Part shown: positions 62,185 to 64,000 of the stretch, piece by piece
How the letters are laid out: the number at the start of each line of letters is the position of its first letter
Numbering within the stretch: the first letter of the stretch is position 1
Assembly: GCA_028752905.1 (NCBI GenBank)
Contig: JAQNBH010000009.1
Span: 31,601,442 to 31,665,441 of the forward strand
Length of the DNA stretch: 64,000 bases
Source: Cladorhizidae sp. MBARI D1340-BT2
Taxonomy: Eukaryota; Porifera; Demospongiae; Poecilosclerida; Cladorhizidae
Direction: 5' to 3'
Translations under genes and position numbers: made by a program
Notes under the pieces: generated by a model
Database searches by the model: none
The model's input: only the letters and a program-made list of their open reading frames with translations
What the model was told of the DNA's origin: nothing

Positions 62185-63042
62185 TTTTTTTTTTTAAACC
62201 TCGTCACAGCACACTACTACCCTAGTGAACATAATTTTTAGATGTCAAAGACAGTGTTTTGTTAAATTACTTATTACCAAGAATAACCTTCACTGTCAGA
62301 CGAGAGGAAAAATGAATGCATTTTTAAGTATTCTCTTTCCCTTTTGTTGTTGTTGTTGTTGTTATTGTTTGGGGGAGTAGTGTAAAGTATTTTTTAGATA
62401 GTTCAGTAAATGTAAAAACTGTTATTATCGGCTGAAAAGACAAAATTTCCTTGAGCAGTTTCTCAAAATTGTGCTAAAAACACACGTAGACATGGAATTG
62501 GGGAGGGTGGGAGTGGGTAAGGGGGTGGGGAAGCTAAAGTCATAATGGTGGGCCTCAGCTCTGGCAGTCAAAATATGATCTTGAAGAATTCCGTAACTGT
62601 TTGTTACAGCAGTCATATATCTGCATATTTGCTTGAATGGCATTGAAAGCTAGTCATTTCCAGCCTCACACAGCACTGAGGTGCATTTAATTTTGCAGCA
62701 TGTGAATGAAGTTGGCAAAAGAAAAGAAAAAAAAGAAAATTAAACTCAATTAAGCTCAGATGCATTTATTTTGTGCAGGAAGGAGCATGTGGATGCTGCA
62801 AAATTATTATAGTTCACAGAAACAACTGAAAGGCTGCTGGATACTATAATTGTGTATGCATTTATACAGATGCAAATCTGAGGGTGTCTGGTTAATTGTT
62901 TTCACATGATAAGTGGTTTAGCCCTCCCGCTCCACACACACACACACACACACAAGTCATAGAATTATGGGACTTACTGTGCTCTGAGGACCAACTCTCT
63001 GTCACAGGGCGAAAACAGCGAAAAATGTTCATTAGTTCCCAT
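46491..63042 (-). CDS. rabphilin/Noc2-like Rab effector with tandem C2 domains (exons 1-13 of a longer gene)
   Basis: Thirteen exons with GT-AG borders and matching phases give 851 codons from an ATG at 63042-63040. Domain order: residues 1-110, a Rab-binding region (CDRELVLRAQIKTGWSTHS, then a long helix EVVEKAQAIERMEEIRIG); about 115-180, a FYVE-type zinc finger with CRIC, CHDC, CRRC and CVVC, followed by WKKSGAW; about 200-640, a disordered acidic, Ser-rich and Pro-rich linker; about 640-775, C2A with the calcium-binding aspartates present; from about 815, C2B without them. This is the architecture of rabphilin-3A; Noc2 has the same N-terminus without C2 domains. Those proteins bind Rab3/Rab27 on secretory vesicles and tie them to membranes in exocytosis. 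That role is inferred by family. The protein would be larger than mammalian rabphilin (about 690 residues) because of the linker. The C-terminal exon is probably at 9599-9378. Confidence 0.85.
46642..46795. repeat. tandem duplication beside the exon 13 acceptor
   Basis: A segment starting CTGGAGAGTAAGGCAGGTTC and running to GCATGTGTGCTGCA is present twice (about 46644-46711 and 46712-46787). The duplication includes the splice acceptor of exon 13, so a second, unused-looking copy (CCCTACTCTCCAG on the minus strand) lies about 68 bases upstream in gene sense. Confidence 0.75.
46935..47000. repeat. dispersed short repeat family B, copy 2
   Basis: GGCTAGAGCTGAAATGTGGA, GTGGGTAAATAAATT and CAAGTTGATTATTAAGCAAG align with the copies at 6768-6840 and 61780-61840. 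Confidence 0.45.
47230..48359 (+). mobile_element. internally deleted hAT element (P52rIPK-like), right end preserved
   Basis: The right end, near 48340-48359, reads CTGGATCCGCCCCTGG, the complement of the common hAT terminus CAGGGGCGGATCCAG. Inside are an N-terminal piece (VSPQTESAQLDPEPSSSSV), a zinc-finger piece (HSISQDGVYCKVCALFAPSD near 47670) and a C-terminal dimerisation piece (LKLLKTYLRSILSEEQFGAL near 47890, then FANKPPRRMAL). The RNase H core is missing between about 47730 and 47830. The left terminus could not be found. The combination recalls the hAT family related to the 52-kDa repressor of the inhibitor of the protein kinase. Confidence 0.65.
48008..48212. repeat. 40-bp minisatellite at the 3' end of a hAT remnant, 5 copies
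   Basis: Unit ACAAGCACCCTCGCAGGATG followed by GCTCTACCCTGCCTACTAAC. The first copy continues directly from the end of the transposase coding remnant (KPPRRMALP), so the array grew from transposon sequence. Confidence 0.9.
48360..49390. other. non-coding intron sequence
   Basis: Contains an AATTAATT-rich stretch at 48960-49150 and a segment at 49255-49330 (GTGAGCTATCGTTGCCAATG and CAAAATGGCCGACTA) that recurs diverged at 52250-52330. No exon was recognised. Confidence 0.5.
49395..49848. repeat. 11-bp minisatellite (ACTATATCAAC)n, about 40 copies
   Basis: Mostly perfect 11-bp units with scattered 6- to 10-base shortened copies. The long Tyr/Ile/Asn/Thr frames on the plus strand are artefacts. 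Confidence 0.95.
49849..50695. other. non-coding intron sequence
   Basis: No recognisable exon or transposon end. ACACAACTACTC repeats lie at about 50175-50205. Confidence 0.4.
50698..50935. repeat. 39/40-bp minisatellite, 6 copies
   Basis: Unit TGCATGCACAAACTGGAGGA followed by CAGGGGAGCCCTCCCTGGTG. Open frames on both strands across it are artefacts of the repeat. Confidence 0.9.
50936..52370. other. non-coding intron sequence
   Basis: A short TA-rich stretch lies at 51090-51125. The segment at 52250-52330 is a diverged copy of 49255-49330. No exon of the rabphilin-like gene or other gene was recognised. Confidence 0.4.
52372..52506. repeat. about 27-bp tandem repeat, 5 copies
   Basis: CAGTTACTGGCTGCACGGGG with variable joins (TCATTAGC, TTGTTAGC, TCTTGAGG, ATCGTGAGC). 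Confidence 0.8.
52735..53407. repeat. 35-bp minisatellite, about 19 copies
   Basis: Unit GAGAGATCTACACTAAGATT followed by GCTTGCATGGCGGGT. Variants GGCAGGT, GGTGGGT and ATCCACAC are interspersed. The array lies in the intron between exons 12 and 13. Confidence 0.95.
53575..53655. repeat. ATT/GTT microsatellite
   Basis: An imperfect run of TTA, TCA and TTG triplets, about 130 bases from exon 12. Confidence 0.85.
53786..53878 (-). CDS. rabphilin-like gene, exon 12: linker between C2A and C2B
   Basis: 31 codons, phase 0 at both ends, between a GGCAGACAG acceptor and a GTCAGT donor. Reads DFEKGITSAKGQARLNDYVE and ends HRWQESE. It resembles the TGSARG-type C2A-C2B linker of rabphilin and keeps the frame from exon 11 to exon 13. 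The acceptor lacks a good pyrimidine tract, and AAAAG two residues later is an alternative, so the exact start is less sure than the end. Confidence 0.6.
54147..54273 (-). CDS. rabphilin-like gene, exon 11: end of C2A
   Basis: Acceptor TTTGTGTAG, donor GTGAGT. Completes a Cys codon with exon 10 and reads VVAMDYDGFSRDDFIGATQI, ending ICIKRLLDKC. MDYDGFSRDDFIG is the calcium loop 3 of a C2 domain with its aspartates intact, and FIG begins the next strand. Confidence 0.85.
54439..54548 (-). CDS. rabphilin-like gene, exon 10: middle of C2A
   Basis: Reads QKKFRTKVIPKTLNPIFQEA, then FSFTNLTLDALQKKTL. This is the polybasic strand plus the classic KTLNPxF motif of type I C2 domains. The acceptor is CCAGCAG, so either AG could be used, adding or dropping one Gln without changing frame. 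Donor GTATAC is weaker than average. Confidence 0.88.
56433..56507 (-). CDS. rabphilin-like gene, exon 9: calcium loop 1 of C2A
   Basis: Twenty-five codons, phase 0, reading GLRAMDSNGLSDPYVKLFLT and PRSKM. MDSNGLSDPYVK is the canonical calcium-binding loop 1 with both aspartates. Acceptor TCCTGCAG, donor GTAAGT. Confidence 0.92.
57012..57085 (-). CDS. rabphilin-like gene, exon 8: first strands of C2A
   Basis: Completes a Gly codon and reads MFGSVQLVIHYSDDTLTVTV followed by ERCK. G-x-V/L-x-L-x-I-x-Y...L-x-V-x-V is the opening of a synaptotagmin-type C2 domain. Acceptor ATTCTACAG, donor GTAAGT. Confidence 0.9.
57317..58669 (-). CDS. rabphilin-like gene, exon 7: long disordered linker
   Basis: One 1353-base exon. 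Starts EDIALVHPYQMEEEDSDDDE, with a strongly acidic run. Ser-rich stretches follow (SSNSSRKSSSDSED, SASNSQSTSSSSYSE), then a proline-rich segment (SVPPLSGPPLCSPQPHGPPP), then HPLDEDEDGEYGEKFRARSI and MRSWKPECF before C2A. No folded domain is seen. The many Ser-Pro and Arg-x-x-Ser sites would suit regulation by phosphorylation, as known for rabphilin. Upstream of the acceptor (CATTATCAG) the intron is (TTG)n, an unusual pyrimidine-poor 3' end. The open frame runs past it to 58802, but that part is intronic. Confidence 0.88.
59058..59091 (-). CDS. rabphilin-like gene, exon 6: 34-base microexon
   Basis: Reads NAKVALGFGPK plus one base, between TTACCTCAG and GTATGT. It restores the frame between exon 5 (phase 0) and exon 7 (needs one base), giving GFGPK-R-EDIAL. 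The position corresponds to the GFPK/GLPK segment after the SGAW motif of rabphilin and Noc2. Confidence 0.7.
60919..61014 (-). CDS. rabphilin-like gene, exon 5: SGAW segment after the zinc finger
   Basis: Thirty-two codons, reading LWKKSGAWLVHSVPHMSISY and ending EELEDIQQQRIK. WKRSGAWF directly after the zinc finger is a signature of rabphilin and Noc2, where it contacts the Rab. Acceptor TGCTTGCAG is good; the donor, AAG then GTCATT, is weak, but the frame stops soon after it. Confidence 0.85.
61186..61278 (-). CDS. rabphilin-like gene, exon 4: second half of the zinc finger
   Basis: Thirty-one codons between TCTTCTAG and GTAGAA: MICRRCEIKNPRKVPRGDKH, then TLCVVCYEERE. Provides the third and fourth CxxC pairs (CRRC and CVVC) of the FYVE-type finger. 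Confidence 0.88.
61347..61488 (-). CDS. rabphilin-like gene, exon 3: first half of the zinc finger
   Basis: Completes a Gly codon and reads LLMLKHKQMIENCRGDGVST, then CRICNHDFTHQ and HCHDCHM. GDGVSTC corresponds to GDGVNRC of rabphilin; CRIC and CHDC are the first two zinc-binding pairs. Acceptor ATGTAG, donor GTGAGT. Confidence 0.88.
61780..61840. repeat. dispersed short repeat family B, copy 3
   Basis: CATCTGGCCAAAACATCGAG, TGAATACATTTATTTGATAA and TCAAGAAAGTC align with 6768-6840 and 46935-47000. It lies in the intron directly after exon 2. Confidence 0.45.
61894..62034 (-). CDS. rabphilin-like gene, exon 2: Rab-binding helix
   Basis: Reads IKTGWSTHSSNSYVYHQHKL, then THHEVKLILEVVEKAQAIER and MEEIRIG. 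TGWSVH and the following helix ending in RIG are hallmarks of the Rab-binding domain of Noc2 and rabphilin. Acceptor TTCTTCACAG is good; the donor is GTCAGT. Confidence 0.88.
62070..62187. repeat. (ATA)n microsatellite
   Basis: A nearly pure ATA/TAA run of about 115 bases in the first intron, ending 30-odd bases upstream of the exon 2 acceptor in gene sense. The Ile-only open frame across it is an artefact. Confidence 0.97.
62978..63042 (-). CDS. rabphilin-like gene, exon 1 with the start codon
   Basis: Begins with ATG and reads MGTNEHFSLFSPCDRELVLR, then A plus two bases, to a GTAAGT donor. CDRELVLRA matches the CPNDRQLALRA segment that precedes TGWS in Noc2, and the splice to exon 2 keeps the frame. 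An in-frame start lies just before this motif, at the distance expected. Nothing recognisable as a core promoter was found upstream (63043-63375). Confidence 0.8.
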
Positions 63043-63419
63043 GATCAATTCAGAAGCCACACACAAAACCCCAAGTCTTTAAGTTGGCTTTTTTTTAAAT
63101 TGGAAGTACGTGTCGACCCGAGTCCACTTTTATATGGCAAGCCTCGCGCGTGCATGCACGAAGGGTGTCAACTCACGCCAGACCAGCGAAGTGTAGTCAG
63201 GTTGATTCCCTGAACAGCAGTGTAGTATGGAACGTGAAATGCGACAAAAATGTGAAGTGGAAAAAATCGATTGCAGTTGCAGTTGCAGAAAATCGGTCGA
63301 CTGCAGAGAAAAAATAAGCGGTTGCAAAATCTTTGCAGCTAAAAGATTACAGAAAAACCTACTCCTTCAGGGAGAGTGAGAGAGACCGAGAGGGAGAAAG
63401 AAAAAGGAAGACAGACTAG

Positions 63420-63690
63420 AAACTCTGGTAAGCTTGTACGAAACGCTGATGTGGGGAAAAAATCGTTTTGCGATTGCAGAAAATCGTTCGCAAAAATTGT
63501 TCACGATTTCAGAAAATCCAAATTTGATGAGCTTACAACATTGTCATATCTCTATAAACCCCACATAATTGCTATAGTTGGGACATGGCTCTCCCCAGAT
63601 GTCTCTGACTCTGAAATTGCTATTTTTAACTACCGCTCTTTTAGACTAGTTCGAAATAGACATATTATTATTATTATATTATATATGAGC
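63420..63690 (+). mobile_element. LINE endonuclease fragment
   Basis: Reads KFDELTTLSYLYKPHIIAIV, then GTWLSPDVSDSEIAIFNYRS and FRLVRNRH. LKPHIIAITETWL...DSEI...Y..FR.DR is the start of the exonuclease-endonuclease-phosphatase domain of CR1/L2-like non-LTR retrotransposons (the Glu of ETW is Gly here). It breaks off after RNRH. The sequence beyond (63690-64000) has no clear coding match. Confidence 0.7.
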
Positions 63691-64000
63691 ATGAAAAAGG
63701 TTAAGAGTGTGCTGAAGGCTTACCAGCAAGAGCTGCTGGTAGCCTTATAGGTGAGAATAGTTAATTGGAGATGGTAATGAAAAACATTTACTGCATGGAC
63801 AAAGATAGTGCCAAGTGCATGGTAAATCAGAATTAATTAATGAAATATTCCGGATTTCAACTTCTTTTTCAAAGTATAGGTGGAGAGTTAGAGGTCCGTC
63901 TCAGGTAAGGTATTCCACAGCTTGACAACTCGGTTGAAATATATGAAATTTAGATGGTTGTTGGTGGTTTGTGGAAGTAGACACTTAAGCTTCGAGTGGT

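Overview
This window is nuclear DNA of an invertebrate animal. The evidence is spliced genes with short GT-AG introns, several classes of eukaryotic DNA transposon, LINE remnants, and very many satellite and minisatellite arrays. Compact introns, abundant hAT elements and the gene content would suit a sponge or another early-branching animal, but the sequence alone does not fix the phylum.

The only host gene I can build is on the minus strand. It is a rabphilin/Noc2-like Rab effector. Thirteen exons (63042 down to 46491) join in one frame for 851 codons. They encode an N-terminal Rab-binding helix with a TGWS motif, a FYVE-type zinc finger with four CxxC pairs followed by an SGAW motif, a long acidic, Ser- and Pro-rich linker, a C2A domain, and the first half of a C2B domain. 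A further exon at 9599-9378 looks like the end of a C2 domain with a stop codon and is probably the last exon of the same gene. One linking exon was not found. If the link is right, one intron of about 37 kb holds most of the window.

Layout. 1-2000: AT-rich and 61-bp tandem arrays. 2000-5300: interspersed repeats and a decayed LINE reverse transcriptase on the minus strand, one conserved motif of which has been amplified into a 33-bp minisatellite. 5290-8325: dispersed, direct and inverted repeats with no clear gene. 8325-9285: a piggyBac-type element with TTAA ends. 9378-9599: C2 exon. 9690-14035: a 32-bp minisatellite and a GATA-type microsatellite split by a 2.8-kb hAT element. 15120-39630: a 24.5-kb satellite of a 36-bp unit (about 680 copies, with a 100-N assembly gap). 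39640-43859: a hAT element carrying a second, different transposon (41716-43503) inside it. 43860-53780: minisatellites, an internally deleted hAT remnant, and C2B exon 13. 53786-63042: exons 12 to 1. 63420-63690: a LINE endonuclease fragment.

The hAT elements read on the plus strand, opposite to the host gene. None looks intact: all carry stops, frameshifts or deletions. Most of the 150-plus open frames of the window are shadows of tandem repeats whose unit length is a multiple of three.
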